DNA from: Actinomadura sp. NBRC 104412
Lineage (GTDB): Bacteria > Actinomycetota > Actinomycetes > Streptosporangiales > Streptosporangiaceae
DNA: 35,394 nt
Direction of reading: 5' to 3'
NCBI RefSeq assembly: GCF_030269515.1
Contig: NZ_BSTM01000048.1
Span: forward strand, 1-35,394
Made by a program: the position numbers and the translations under genes. Shown piece by piece: positions 7,782 to 15,533 of this stretch; position 1 is the stretch's first letter; each line of letters begins with the position of its first letter. A model generated the notes under the pieces. It did no database searches and had not been told where the DNA came from. It saw nothing but the letters and a program-made list of their open reading frames with translations.

Positions 7782-8128
7782 ACACGCGGGTCGCGGTCGC
7801 CGTCTTACTCGCGATCAGCCTCCTTGCGGCCGCCTGCGGTGGTGACGGCAATGCGACGAGCCAGTCGGATGCGGCGCCGGAAGACGCCCGCTTCGACCGG
7901 GCGAGCGCCCTCTTCGACGGTCGGGACGACATCATCGATCGTTTCCTCAAGCCGGACGTCATCGACGCGGGCGGCCGTTACCGCGAGACGGGTCGTCGCG
8001 TTCAGAACGGGCGCCTGGCCGTGTCCTTCGTCTTCGACACAGGGAGCGGCGGCCAGGAACGCTTCACCTACGCATTCCTCGTCCGCGACGGCCGGATCCA
8101 GGATGCCGCGGGTCGCTACACCTCATGA
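7778..8128 (+). CDS. Small putative lipoprotein
   Basis: A 116-residue secreted protein with a short basic start (MNTR), a hydrophobic run and the lipobox LAAAC, so cysteine 20 should be lipidated and the mature protein anchored outside the membrane. The mature part begins with a Gly/Asn/Ser-rich linker. It contains RRVQNGRLAVSFVFDTGSGGQERFTYAFLVRDGRIQDAAGRYTS, which looks like a beta-rich half of a SnoaL/NTF2-like fold. The GTG start overlaps the stop of the decayed SnoaL-like gene. I see no specific family. Confidence 0.65.
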   Translation: MNTRVAVAVLLAISLLAAACGGDGNATSQSDAAPEDARFDRASALFDGRDDIIDRFLKPDVIDAGGRYRETGRRVQNGRLAVSFVFDTGSGGQERFTYAFLVRDGRIQDAAGRYTS

Positions 8129-8302
8129 TGCTCGTACGAGCCGGTACAGGCTGAGCAGCGGGACCGGCGTTCTGCGGGACGTGGACATTGGAAGGGACGC
8201 GATACCTGCTGCGGCTTCTCGGATCTCCGGTCTCTTTATCTCCGCCTTCGGGTCGAACGGGTCCACTGATCTCAATCCGATGAGGACACGACAGGAGAGA
8301 GC

Positions 8303-8755
8303 ATGTTCAATAACCGACTGGACCCGGCGGCCGGCCAGGCGTTGGGAGAGCAGGTGGTCGCCGGTGGGGTGGTGCTCCCCCGCAGCGGCTCCAGGGCTCA
8401 TTTGACGCACGGAGCCGCAGGTGCCGCCGACATATTCGCCGGTCGGCGTGGCCACATCTGGGAGGGCGGCCCGCAGGAGGACCAGGGGCTGCGACTGTTC
8501 CCGCGAATGTGGCTGACGGCCAGTCCCGGTACGCTGGCGCTGTTCGAACTCGCCGGGACGACCCGGCCCTGGCTGGGCGAGACGGTTTTCCGTGTCCCGC
8601 TGCGCGAGGTCACGACGTTCACAATGCGACCGCGGCTGGTCTCTTACAGGCTGCGACTGGGGTTGGGCGGCACGGCGGAATTGGAGCTGGAGATACAGCG
8701 TGGTGTCGGTTCCAAGCGGCAGATGAACCGGATCGCCGCGCTGCTGAGCCACTGA
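8303..8755 (+). CDS. Hypothetical protein, PH-like beta fold
   Basis: A 150-residue cytoplasmic protein starting at ATG 8303, with AGGAGAG about 6-12 bases upstream. It has no signal peptide or membrane segment. The sequence is rich in beta-strand patterns with charged loops: GHIWEGGPQEDQGLRLFPRMWLTASPGTLALFEL, then VPLREVTTFTMRPRLVSYRLRLGLGGTAELELEI. This resembles small bacterial PH-like proteins, but the resemblance is weak. It is followed after 16 bases by a LysR-type regulator on the same strand, so the two may be cotranscribed. Function unknown. Confidence 0.65.
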   Translation: MFNNRLDPAAGQALGEQVVAGGVVLPRSGSRAHLTHGAAGAADIFAGRRGHIWEGGPQEDQGLRLFPRMWLTASPGTLALFELAGTTRPWLGETVFRVPLREVTTFTMRPRLVSYRLRLGLGGTAELELEIQRGVGSKRQMNRIAALLSH

Positions 8756-8771
8756 TCGTCTGGGACCGGGA

Positions 8772-9668
8772 ATGCCGCTGGAACTGCGTCTGATGCGTTA
8801 CGTGATCGCGGTCGCCGAAACCGGCAGCTTCCAGGGCGCGGCGCGGCGGCTGCACATGGCGCAGCCACCGCTCAGCCGCCAGATCCGCGATCTGGAACGG
8901 GAACTCGGCGTGCGCCTTTTCGAGCGCCACCCGACCCGGCTGACCGAGGCGGGTCACGCCTTCGTGGAGTCCGCACGGCAGGTGCTCCGCGACACCGAAC
9001 ACGCCGTACAGCGCGCCCGCCAGGCGGGACGGGCCGAAACGGGCACGGTCGGCGTCGGGTACGGGCCGACCACGGCCTACGAGGAGATGCCCAAACTGCT
9101 CACCGCGATGAGCGAGCGACATCCCGGAATTCGCTGCGAAGTGCGCGAGGACCGCGACGTCGACCTCGCCGCCGCGTTGGGGGAAGGACGGCTCGACGCG
9201 GTGCTCGGCCGGCTGCCGCCGATTCCGCCGGGCTGCGAGACCGAAGTGCTGCGCCGCGAGCCCTACATCGTCCTGGTCGCTGACGGGCACCGGCTGGCCG
9301 GACGCGGCGCCGTCCGTCTGTGCGAACTGCGCGGCGAGACGTTCCGGTTCGTGGCCCGGCGGGTCGCGCCACGGTACTACGACGGCGTCCTGGCCGCGTT
9401 GCACAGTACTGGAGAGACCTTCGAGGTCTGGGAGAACCCCGTTACCGGCCTGCGCACCTATCAGGACCTGCGCAACGGTGGCTTCATGCTGGTTCCGTGC
9501 ACGGTGTCCCGGCATCTGCCGGGCGGGATCGTCGCCCTCGAAGTGCTGGACGACCTGCCGCTGATCGACGTGGAACTGACCTGGCGTCCCGAAGCCGCGT
9601 CCCCGGCGCTCACCGCGCTGGTCGGGACTGCTCGTGAGGTCGCATGCGCGGAGGGCTGGACGCGGTGA
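8772..9668 (+). CDS. LysR-family transcriptional regulator
   Basis: A 298-residue LysR-type regulator. The N-terminal winged helix-turn-helix is textbook: LRLMRYVIAVAETGSFQGAARRLHMAQPPLSRQIRDLERELGVRLFERHPTRLTEAG, residues 4-60. A linker helix and a two-lobed effector-binding domain follow (GTVGVGYGPTTAYEEMPKLL onward, with RPEAASPALTALVGTA near the end). Such proteins activate or repress a divergent or nearby gene in response to a small molecule. No divergently transcribed gene sits beside it; the nearest candidate is the small gene upstream on the same strand, or a distant target. About 280 bases of non-coding sequence with no clear element follow (9669-9947). Confidence 0.92.
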   Translation: MPLELRLMRYVIAVAETGSFQGAARRLHMAQPPLSRQIRDLERELGVRLFERHPTRLTEAGHAFVESARQVLRDTEHAVQRARQAGRAETGTVGVGYGPTTAYEEMPKLLTAMSERHPGIRCEVREDRDVDLAAALGEGRLDAVLGRLPPIPPGCETEVLRREPYIVLVADGHRLAGRGAVRLCELRGETFRFVARRVAPRYYDGVLAALHSTGETFEVWENPVTGLRTYQDLRNGGFMLVPCTVSRHLPGGIVALEVLDDLPLIDVELTWRPEAASPALTALVGTAREVACAEGWTR

Positions 9669-9947
9669 TCCGCGGCCCAGCCTTCCGGTCTTCTTCCTCT
9701 GCCCCTCCGGTCAGGACGGGAACCGGGCGGACGTGCGCGGCCAGGAGAGACCCGCGCGGCCGACAGTCGACGGACGAGAGCCGGCCGGCCGGGCGGGCCG
9801 GTCACGGGGCTGCGTATCGTTCCAGGAGCGCGGCGACGTGCCGGGGCGCCATGTCTCCCTGGAGGAGGGGGCGACGCCTGAGCGAGCACCCTCCCCCTGG
9901 TATTCAGCGGCCTGCGGATCGCGCTCCGCACCGAGAGGCTGCGGAGG

Positions 9948-10700
9948 TCACACCATGCCGCCGTTGATCGGCAGGACCTGGCCGGTCACCCAGCCCGCCG
10001 CGTCGCTCACCAGGAATCCCACGACGGGTGCCACGTCCCCTGGCAGGCCGAGCCGGTTGAACGGGTTGGCCTGCGTCACCCAGGCCACCGACTCGGGGGT
10101 CTCGGCGGAGTGGAAGAACGAGTCGTCGACGGGGCCGGGGGCCACGGCGTTGACGGTGATGCGGCGGCCTCCCAGTTCCTGCGCCGCCGCCTTCACCAGT
10201 TGCTCGACCGCGGCCTTGCTGCCCGCGTACAGCCCGTACAGGCCGACCGTCATCCGGGTGATCGTGGTGGACAGCAGGACGCAGCGTCCGCCGTCGGCGA
10301 GGTGCCGGGACGCGGCGCGCAGCGTCCAGAACGCCGTGCGGGTGTTGCGTCCGATGACCTCGTCGTACTCGGCGTCGGTGATGTCGGCGACCGGCTTCTT
10401 CAGCACCATGCCGGGCATGTGGACGACGATGTCGACGTGTCCATGCCGCTCGATCACGTCGGTGAGCAGCCGGTCGGTGGCGCCCGGTTCGGTGGCGTCG
10501 GAACGGACGGCCTCCGCCGTCACCCCGTGCCCCTCGAGCCTGGCCACGGTGACCTTGGCGTCGTCCTCGTGGACGGCATAGCTGATCACGGTGGTCGCGC
10601 CCCTGGAGGCGATCTCCTCGGCGATCGCGGCGCCCATGTTGCGGCTTCCCCCCACCACCACGGCGACCTTGCCCTGGAGGTCACGGCTCGGCGTTGTCAT
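9948..10700 (-). CDS. SDR-family oxidoreductase (FabG-like)
   Basis: A 250-residue classical short-chain dehydrogenase/reductase using NAD(P)H. Visible motifs are the cofactor-binding turn VVVGGSRNMGAAIAEE (TGxxxGxG variant GGSRNMG), the catalytic YxxxK in YGLYAGSKAAVEQ with an upstream STT segment, and the PG motif VNAVAPGPVDDSF. The C-terminus DAAGWVTGQVLPINGGMV is typical. I choose ATG 10700 (MTTPSRDLQGKVAV) because GGGAG lies about 6 bases upstream; the open frame extends further without conserved content. It lies downstream of a LysR gene on the same strand, with a T-N11-A palindrome between them, suggesting regulation by that LysR protein. Substrate unknown. Confidence 0.92.
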   Translation of the reverse strand: MTTPSRDLQGKVAVVVGGSRNMGAAIAEEIASRGATTVISYAVHEDDAKVTVARLEGHGVTAEAVRSDATEPGATDRLLTDVIERHGHVDIVVHMPGMVLKKPVADITDAEYDEVIGRNTRTAFWTLRAASRHLADGGRCVLLSTTITRMTVGLYGLYAGSKAAVEQLVKAAAQELGGRRITVNAVAPGPVDDSFFHSAETPESVAWVTQANPFNRLGLPGDVAPVVGFLVSDAAGWVTGQVLPINGGMV

Positions 10701-10847
10701 AGGACTCCCATCGATGATCAAGGGCATGCGACATCGCCCCGAGAGAGAAATGTCTGCATGTCCCGAGAACCGGAAATGCGTTTCGGGGCTTTCAGAAGTC
10801 TCGGGCCGCACCCTTGCCGCAGGCAAAGATCGGTTGGGTCTGCGCTG

Positions 10848-10862
10848 ATACCCCAGAGGTAT
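10848..10862. promoter_or_regulatory. LysR-type (T-N11-A) operator palindrome
   Basis: ATACC-CCAGA-GGTAT is a perfect 5-base inverted repeat with the T-N11-A spacing typical of LysR-type binding sites. It lies 148 bases upstream of the SDR start and 43 bases after the LysR stop in an otherwise empty 217-base gap, so it is the likely site from which this LysR protein controls the SDR gene. Confidence 0.55.
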
Positions 10863-10917
10863 TCGGGTCTTAGCGCCACGTGCACGGAATCAATCGGTGG
10901 ACGCGTGTGCGCCCTGG

Positions 10918-11805
10918 TCAGGCGCCGTCCGGAGCCAGCGTGTCCACGAAGTCGCGCACGAGGGCGCGGCCGTCGTCGGCCCGCCACGCGACCGCCAGTT
11001 CGGTGAGCGGCAGGCCGGTCACCGGGATGGCCCCGATCTCGGGCCGCTGGTAGATGGGCACGTTGCCGGCGGCCAGCAGGACGATGCCGCTGCCCTGCTC
11101 GATGGCGGTGAACGTCTCGTCGGCGTTGGCCACGGTCGCGCCGATCTTGACCGGGTGGCCACCGCGCTGGTCGAGGGCCAGCCAGTGGTCGCGCTGCGGG
11201 CCCGCGGCCTCCACCAGCGCCACGAAGGGCTCGTCCAGCAGTTCGGCGAAGGCGACCTGGTCACGTCCGGCCAGCCAGTGGTCCTTGTGGAAGGCCACCC
11301 AGCGTTGCTCTCGCGCCACCACCCGGGCATGGACCGCCAAATGCGGGGGCAGCGGCAGCCAGACGAACGCCACATCGACCTGCCCGTCCGCCAAGCCCGC
11401 GCTGGGGTCGTCCCAGTCGATCTGGCGGGGACGCAGCCGCGAGCCGGGCCACCGCCGCGCCAGCACCGGCCGCACCGGCGCCAGCAACCCGCGTCCCACA
11501 CTGGTCGCCAGCCCCACGGTGAGCACGGCCGCCTCGTCCGCGGCGGCCTCGGCGACCGCGCGCCGCGTACGGTCCCACGAGTCCAGCAGCTCGCGCGCGG
11601 CGGGCAGCAGGACCCGGCCCGGCGCGGTGAGCGTGACGGTACGCCGGTCCCTTTCGAGCAGCCTGACGCGCAGCGTGTCCTCAAGTTGCCGGATCTGTTT
11701 GCTGAGCGCGGGCTGGGATATGAACATCCGCTCGGCGGCACGGGTGAAACTGAGTTCCTCGGCCACGGCCACGAAAGCGCGCAGGCCACGCATATGCACG
11801 TCCAT
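10918..11805 (-). CDS. LysR-family transcriptional regulator
   Basis: A 295-residue LysR-type regulator with an N-terminal helix-turn-helix, MRGLRAFVAVAEELSFTRAAERMFISQPALSKQIRQLEDTLRVRLLERDRRTVTLT. A periplasmic-binding-like effector domain starts near residue 90 (VLTVGLATSVGRGLL) and includes GSGIVLLAAGNVPIYQRPEIGAIPVTGLP. Two starts, ATG 11805 and ATG 11793, are possible; conserved LysR sequence begins at the second. The stop of a small upstream gene lies two bases before the first ATG, implying coupled expression. The likely target is the SDR gene downstream, through the T-N11-A palindrome between them. Confidence 0.92.
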   Translation of the reverse strand: MDVHMRGLRAFVAVAEELSFTRAAERMFISQPALSKQIRQLEDTLRVRLLERDRRTVTLTAPGRVLLPAARELLDSWDRTRRAVAEAAADEAAVLTVGLATSVGRGLLAPVRPVLARRWPGSRLRPRQIDWDDPSAGLADGQVDVAFVWLPLPPHLAVHARVVAREQRWVAFHKDHWLAGRDQVAFAELLDEPFVALVEAAGPQRDHWLALDQRGGHPVKIGATVANADETFTAIEQGSGIVLLAAGNVPIYQRPEIGAIPVTGLPLTELAVAWRADDGRALVRDFVDTLAPDGA

Positions 11806-11807
11806 AA

Positions 11808-12191
11808 CTACCGGTTATTAGAGCAGCTATTGGACCTTCGGCACAGCCGCATCTCGAAGTTGTACATGGCCTTGATGTGCTTGCGTGCCTTCCCAGGGCG
11901 GAACCCGAACTCTCTGCTGAGCTCGGCCTCCTCACGTACGAACGAGCGGGGCGGCACGGTCGTCCACGTCGAAGCGTTCCGCCCATAGGTGGCCAGGATC
12001 TGGTCCAGTAGACGGGACACCCTGTCCTTGCGGAGCGCGACACACACGAAGGCCATGGCCCTGTCCGCCGCGGTACGGCTGCCGCGTGCGCACTGGCGAT
12101 AACCCTCGCGCAGACCGGGAAGGCGTCCGAGCACCACACGAAGGTGCGGCATCAAATCGTTCTGATGGCCCGGCGGCTTGCTGCTTTTCAA
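11808..12191 (-). CDS. Hypothetical small basic protein upstream of LysR
   Basis: A 127-residue frame from a TTG start preceded by a strong GGGGAGGTGG ribosome-binding site about 7 bases upstream. The sequence is helical and basic, with Cys residues scattered: LRVVLGRLPGLREGYRQCARGSRTAADRAMAFVCVALRKDRVSRLLDQILATYG, then EEAELSREFGFRPGKARKHIKAMYNFEMRLCRR. It has no signal peptide or membrane segment and I recognise no family. Third positions are mostly G or C. Its stop is two bases from the LysR start, so the two would be read from one transcript. It could be a small regulatory partner, but nothing shows this. Confidence 0.5.
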   Translation of the reverse strand: MKSSKPPGHQNDLMPHLRVVLGRLPGLREGYRQCARGSRTAADRAMAFVCVALRKDRVSRLLDQILATYGRNASTWTTVPPRSFVREEAELSREFGFRPGKARKHIKAMYNFEMRLCRRSNSCSNNR

Positions 12192-12431
12192 GCGCGACCA
12201 CCTCCCCGCGACGGCCTGCGGTACGAGCGTGCATCAGCAGGTGAGCGCCTGCCAGTGCACCGTCCGTAACCGGCCCGGCGGGTACCGGAACCGGCCAGCC
12301 GGCCTCATGTCGGCCGTACGGGGGAGCCGACCGGGCGATCTGGGTCGCGCGGGGGAAGCCGAGCAGGGCGGCCGACCGCGAGCTTGTTGGGGAGCGGAGG
12401 AGCACGCCTCCGCCTGGACCCAAGGAGAAGC

Positions 12432-13094
12432 ATGATGAAACTCCACCGTGCCTTCCGCGCGGGGCTGGCCTTGACATGCGCGGCGGCGGCGCTCACCGGT
12501 ACGGCGTGGGCGGGCTCGCAGTCGAGCCCGCCCACGAAGACGGCCAAGGAAGCGCATGTCACCGGGGACGCGTGGGTGAAGTACCCCGGCGACACCGAGC
12601 ACCCGTACCGCCGCTTCGTCATCGACGCGCACGGCCGGCCCTGGAAGGTCGTCGACGGCAAGGTCGTGATGGGTGCCGCACGCGGCACCGTGCACGTCAA
12701 CCACTACTCGCCGGACGAGCCCGGCGGGGCTTCCAAGGACCACTGGTTCAGCATCAAGGTCGACTATCTGATGACCGGTGGGCCGGTCGCCGTGGTCTCG
12801 GGCATCCGCCAGGACACCGTGCCCGCGAACATGAAACGGGCGACGCTGACCTTCTACCAGTCACCGCTCGGCCACAGGCACGACCGCATGGGGTTCTCCT
12901 GGGGCGTCGTCCACCCCGCGTGCCACCAGATGGGGACAGGCCCCGCCCCGTTCTCCCCCGCCGGCCCGGGACCCGACGGCCGCTGGCTGAAGGGCTACAC
13001 CGTCAAGGACGCTCCGCTGCCGATCTGGAGCGACCCGGGCATCCAGCCGCCCGACGCCCCGCCCGACTGCACGTTCACCGGTCCCGGCGAGTGA
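12432..13094 (+). CDS. Secreted hypothetical protein
   Basis: A 220-residue exported protein. The start is ATG 12432 with AAGGAGA about 5 bases upstream; a GTG 48 bases earlier is in frame but lacks a site. The signal peptide is MMKLHRAFRAGLALTCAAAALTGTAWAG, cleavage expected after AWA near residue 27. The mature protein is rich in Trp, Tyr, His and Pro and looks like an extracellular beta protein (TGDAWVKYPGDTEHPYRRFVIDAHGRPWKVVDGKVVMGAARGTVHVNHYSPDE; later HPACHQMGTGPAPF and DCTFTGPGE). Two cysteines near the C-terminus may form a disulfide. No family recognised. It converges with the Acg-type gene, the two stops one base apart. Confidence 0.75.
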   Translation: MMKLHRAFRAGLALTCAAAALTGTAWAGSQSSPPTKTAKEAHVTGDAWVKYPGDTEHPYRRFVIDAHGRPWKVVDGKVVMGAARGTVHVNHYSPDEPGGASKDHWFSIKVDYLMTGGPVAVVSGIRQDTVPANMKRATLTFYQSPLGHRHDRMGFSWGVVHPACHQMGTGPAPFSPAGPGPDGRWLKGYTVKDAPLPIWSDPGIQPPDAPPDCTFTGPGE

Positions 13095-13095
13095 T

Positions 13096-14121
13096 TCAGG
13101 AGTGGTGTTCTTCGACGATGACCTCGTTGACGGGACGCCGGATGGTGGTGAGGTCGGGGCCTGCCGGGATGCCGAGCCGTAGCAGCACCTGTGGGTAATG
13201 CCCGTTGGTGAACCTGGTGCGGATGAGCTCGCGCAGTTCGGGGATCTCCAGGGCCTGGGTGTGGAAGGCGGCGGCCAGGGCCTCCTCGGCGGCGGCGCGC
13301 AGCAGCATCCGTTGCAGCGCCTGCCCGGAACCGATCCAGTCCAGCGGCGTATCCCCCGGCGTGGCGATGATCATGACGAGGCCGGTCGAGGGGTCGGCCG
13401 GCTCGTCGCTCACGGTGCCCCAGCCGTGGCCTCGGGCGAAGTCGCGGCCCGGGAAGTGCGGGTCGGTGGGCGGCGTCCACCCTGGGTAGGCGCTCTGGTG
13501 GACGCCATCGGAGCGGGTGCTGCCCGGCGCGGGTGCCCAGCGTGCCGTCTCGGCGGCATGGGCGGGGTCCATGCGCTGCAGATGCTCGGCGGCCTGGGTG
13601 AGCCCGGCCAGTGCCTGCTGAGTGTGCCCTTCCACGGCCTGGATCAACCGGGCACCTTCGTGTTCGGCCTCCAGCCGCAGCGCGTTCAGCAGGGAGGGCC
13701 GGATTCCGGTGGGCTTGAACGCGCCGCGATGCGTGCGCCTGTACCGAACGGCCGCGTACAGGCGCTGCGCATGCTCGTCCACCGGGATGGGGGCGCCCAC
13801 GTGTACGTCGGCCAGCAGGTGCGGGCGGTCGGGGTCGGGCAGTACGCGCGGATGCGCCTCGCGGCCCAGGGCCCTGAGGGCGACACGCAGGGTGAACAGC
13901 GCCGCGCCGCAACTGATCAACATCTCGCGTCCGTCCGGATCGGCGGCCTCCAGCCGCCGGTCGGCGTCGGCACGCAGGGTGATCCGGGAACCGTGGACGC
14001 CGAACGTCCACGGCTGGGTGTTGTGCACCGAGGGCGCCCATACCGCCGCCCGCACGGCCTGCCGGACCTCCGCGGCCACGTCGTCGCCCGTGCCATACCG
14101 CCGCGACCTCGTCGCCTCCAT
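13096..14121 (-). CDS. Acg-family FMN-binding nitroreductase-like protein
   Basis: A 341-residue member of the Acg subfamily of nitroreductase-fold proteins, known from the mycobacterial dormancy genes Rv2032 (acg), Rv3127 and Rv3131. The N-terminal motif RAAVWAPSVHNTQPWTF (residues 22-38) is the family hallmark and forms part of the FMN site. The protein continues with two nitroreductase-like halves; the second contains GSGQALQRMLLRAAAEEALAAAFHTQALE. In M. tuberculosis, Acg proteins are induced by hypoxia and nitric oxide through DosR; their chemistry is unclear. The start ATG 14121 follows GGGAGG by 4 bases. It is divergent from the CBS+BON gene across a gap containing degenerate DosR-like palindromes, which supports hypoxia control here. 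Confidence 0.85.
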   Translation of the reverse strand: MEATRSRRYGTGDDVAAEVRQAVRAAVWAPSVHNTQPWTFGVHGSRITLRADADRRLEAADPDGREMLISCGAALFTLRVALRALGREAHPRVLPDPDRPHLLADVHVGAPIPVDEHAQRLYAAVRYRRTHRGAFKPTGIRPSLLNALRLEAEHEGARLIQAVEGHTQQALAGLTQAAEHLQRMDPAHAAETARWAPAPGSTRSDGVHQSAYPGWTPPTDPHFPGRDFARGHGWGTVSDEPADPSTGLVMIIATPGDTPLDWIGSGQALQRMLLRAAAEEALAAAFHTQALEIPELRELIRTRFTNGHYPQVLLRLGIPAGPDLTTIRRPVNEVIVEEHHS

Positions 14122-14182
14122 GATGCCTCCCATCGTTGCGGCTCCGGTTCCCACCGCACCACCTGGGCATCTCGACCGGGAG

Positions 14183-14218
14183 GGGGCGAAGGTCGGCCAC
14201 TGCCGGGACCTTCGGCGC
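14183..14218. promoter_or_regulatory. Two degenerate DosR-like boxes in the acg/CBS divergent promoter
   Basis: GGGGC-GAAG-GTCGG (14183-14196) and GGGAC-CTTC-GGCGC (14205-14218) both follow the GGGAC-N4-GTCCC pattern seen intact elsewhere in this block, each keeping one good half-site. They lie between two outward-facing genes, 62 bases from the Acg start and 78 from the CBS start. Assignment as DosR-type sites is inference. Confidence 0.4.
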
Positions 14219-14295
14219 TTCAGCCACGCCCGCCCGTGCCGCACGCTGCCAGGAGGGGCCGGGGCGTACCAGCCAGCGACGAACGGGAGCGCACC

Positions 14296-14904
14296 ATGCT
14301 GATCGGTGAAGTGATGACCTCTCCGGTGGTGACCGTGCCCAGGACGGCCACCGTCCGCCAGGCCATCCGGGTCCTGCACGAGCACGACATCACCGCCGCG
14401 CCGGTCATCGGCCCCGACGGTCGCATGGCCGGCATCGTCAGCGAGATGGACCTGCTGCGCGGCGCGTTCGAGGCCGATCCCCGCGCCTTCCTCCGCCCGG
14501 TGGCCGCGCCGGGCGAGCCCCCGCCGCGCCACGTCGACGAGGTCATGACCAGCCGGGTGCGCACGGCACGGCCCAACTCCGACGCCGCGGACCTGGCCGA
14601 GACGATGATCAGGACCGGCCTCAAGAGCGTGCCGGTCCTGGACGGCGACCGGCTGGTGGGCATGGTCAGCCGCCGCGACCTGCTCGCGGTGCTGGCACGC
14701 GGGGACGCCCGCATCCGCGACGACGTGATCGCCGCCCTCCGCGAGCACGGAGCCCGGGACCGGTGGACCGTCACCGTCCGGGACGGAGACGTCGAGCTGC
14801 GCGGTGAGGCGGACGAGGCCGCGCGCCGGCTGGCCGAGGTGCTGGCCCGGACCGTGCCCGGGGCCTCCAGGGTCACCGTCCGCGAATCCGCCGGCCGGAG
14901 CTAG
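14296..14904 (+). CDS. CBS-domain pair with C-terminal BON domain
   Basis: A 202-residue cytoplasmic protein. Two CBS motifs come first: VMTSPVVTVPRTATVRQAIRVLHEHDITAAPVIGPDGRMAGIVSEMDLLRG (residues 6-57) and VMTSRVRTARPNSDAADLAETMIRTGLKSVPVLDGDRLVGMVSRRDLL (80-127). A BON domain follows (RDDVIAALREHGARDRWTVTVRDGDVELRGEADEAARRLAEVLARTVPGASRVTV, about 138-197). CBS pairs bind adenine nucleotides; the fused BON domain is common in actinobacteria. The closest functional relative by context is Hrp1 (Rv2626c), a DosR-regulon CBS protein, although Hrp1 lacks the BON part. It is divergent from the Acg gene. Its TAG stop shares the palindrome CTAG with the stop of the convergent next gene. Confidence 0.88.
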   Translation: MLIGEVMTSPVVTVPRTATVRQAIRVLHEHDITAAPVIGPDGRMAGIVSEMDLLRGAFEADPRAFLRPVAAPGEPPPRHVDEVMTSRVRTARPNSDAADLAETMIRTGLKSVPVLDGDRLVGMVSRRDLLAVLARGDARIRDDVIAALREHGARDRWTVTVRDGDVELRGEADEAARRLAEVLARTVPGASRVTVRESAGRS

Positions 14905-15296
14905 CCTCCGTACGTCCCCCTGCCGACGGCGAGCTGCACCTTCCACATCGCGCCCACCAGGGCACGGAACCGCACGACGCCGCGCCGTAGCGCGGCCGTG
15001 TCGCGGGCGGCACAGGCGGCGGCGATGTCGTCGGCCACGAGCGCGAGGCGGTCGAGGCGGCAGGCGAGGAACCGGGTGACCGGCGCGTTCCGTCCGGCGC
15101 CCGTCCGCGCCGCCAGGAGGACCCGGGTCGCGGCCCTGACCTCGGCCAGCGCCCGCGCCGCCAGCGCGCCCGGTGCGTGCGCGGGCGACCCGCCCGGATC
15201 GTCCACCGCCATCGCGAGGCGGGCCATGGCGTCCAGGCAGCGCCGGTGGTGACCGCGCAACGCGACCGGTACGTCGAGGTCGGCGAGAGATCGCAT
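14901..15296 (-). CDS. Hypothetical small helical protein in the dormancy-like block
   Basis: A 131-residue protein, Ala/Arg-rich and almost entirely helical, with the look of a small four-helix bundle (RCLDAMARLAMAVDD, ARALAEVRAATRVLLAAR, RFLACRLDRLALVADDIAAACAARDTAALRRGVVRFRALVGAMWKVQLAVGRG). No signal peptide, metal motif or known family is visible. It is read toward the CBS+BON gene, sharing the stop-codon palindrome CTAG at 14901-14904, and away from the USP gene. The two perfect GGGAC-N4-GTCCC boxes lie in the shared upstream region, about 97 and 148 bases before this start, so it may belong to the same regulon. Function unknown. Confidence 0.6.
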   Translation of the reverse strand: MRSLADLDVPVALRGHHRRCLDAMARLAMAVDDPGGSPAHAPGALAARALAEVRAATRVLLAARTGAGRNAPVTRFLACRLDRLALVADDIAAACAARDTAALRRGVVRFRALVGAMWKVQLAVGRGTYGG

Positions 15297-15392
15297 GGTG
15301 GCCCCTTCGAGGTCGTCCGGAGGGGCGCGGCGCCCCCGATCGCCGCACGCCCTCTGCCGTCGATGGTGCGGCGCCGGGCCGGGCGGCCAGTA

Positions 15393-15406
15393 GGGACTTT
15401 CGTCCC
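15393..15406. promoter_or_regulatory. DosR-type box (first of pair)
   Basis: GGGAC-TTTC-GTCCC is a perfect 5+5 palindrome matching the core of the mycobacterial DosR/DevR consensus TTSGGGACTWWAGTCCCSAA; the flanking bases TA and GAAG also fit on the right side (CCCGAA). It lies between a leftward small gene and a rightward USP gene, 128 bases before the USP start. Confidence 0.65.
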
Positions 15407-15443
15407 GAAGCCGGGGCGCACGCCTGAGCGCCCCGCCGAGCGA

Positions 15444-15457
15444 GGGACGAAGGTCCC
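15444..15457. promoter_or_regulatory. DosR-type box (second of pair)
   Basis: GGGAC-GAAG-GTCCC is a second perfect palindrome of the same pattern, 51 bases (centre to centre) from the first and 77 bases before the USP start. Paired DosR sites about five helical turns apart in front of a stress gene are what cooperative DosR binding would predict. Confidence 0.65.
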
Positions 15458-15533
15458 GGCGTCTCCGGGTAGCCCAGCCCTGTCCCCCGCCGGGACGCGA
15501 GTGATCGACTGGAGACCGGGAAAGGAGATCTTC

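Noticed and set aside
9669..9947. Hairpin of CCGGCC/GGCCGG runs after the first LysR gene
   Set aside because: The region is made of short GC runs that pair by chance; no single stable stem stands out.
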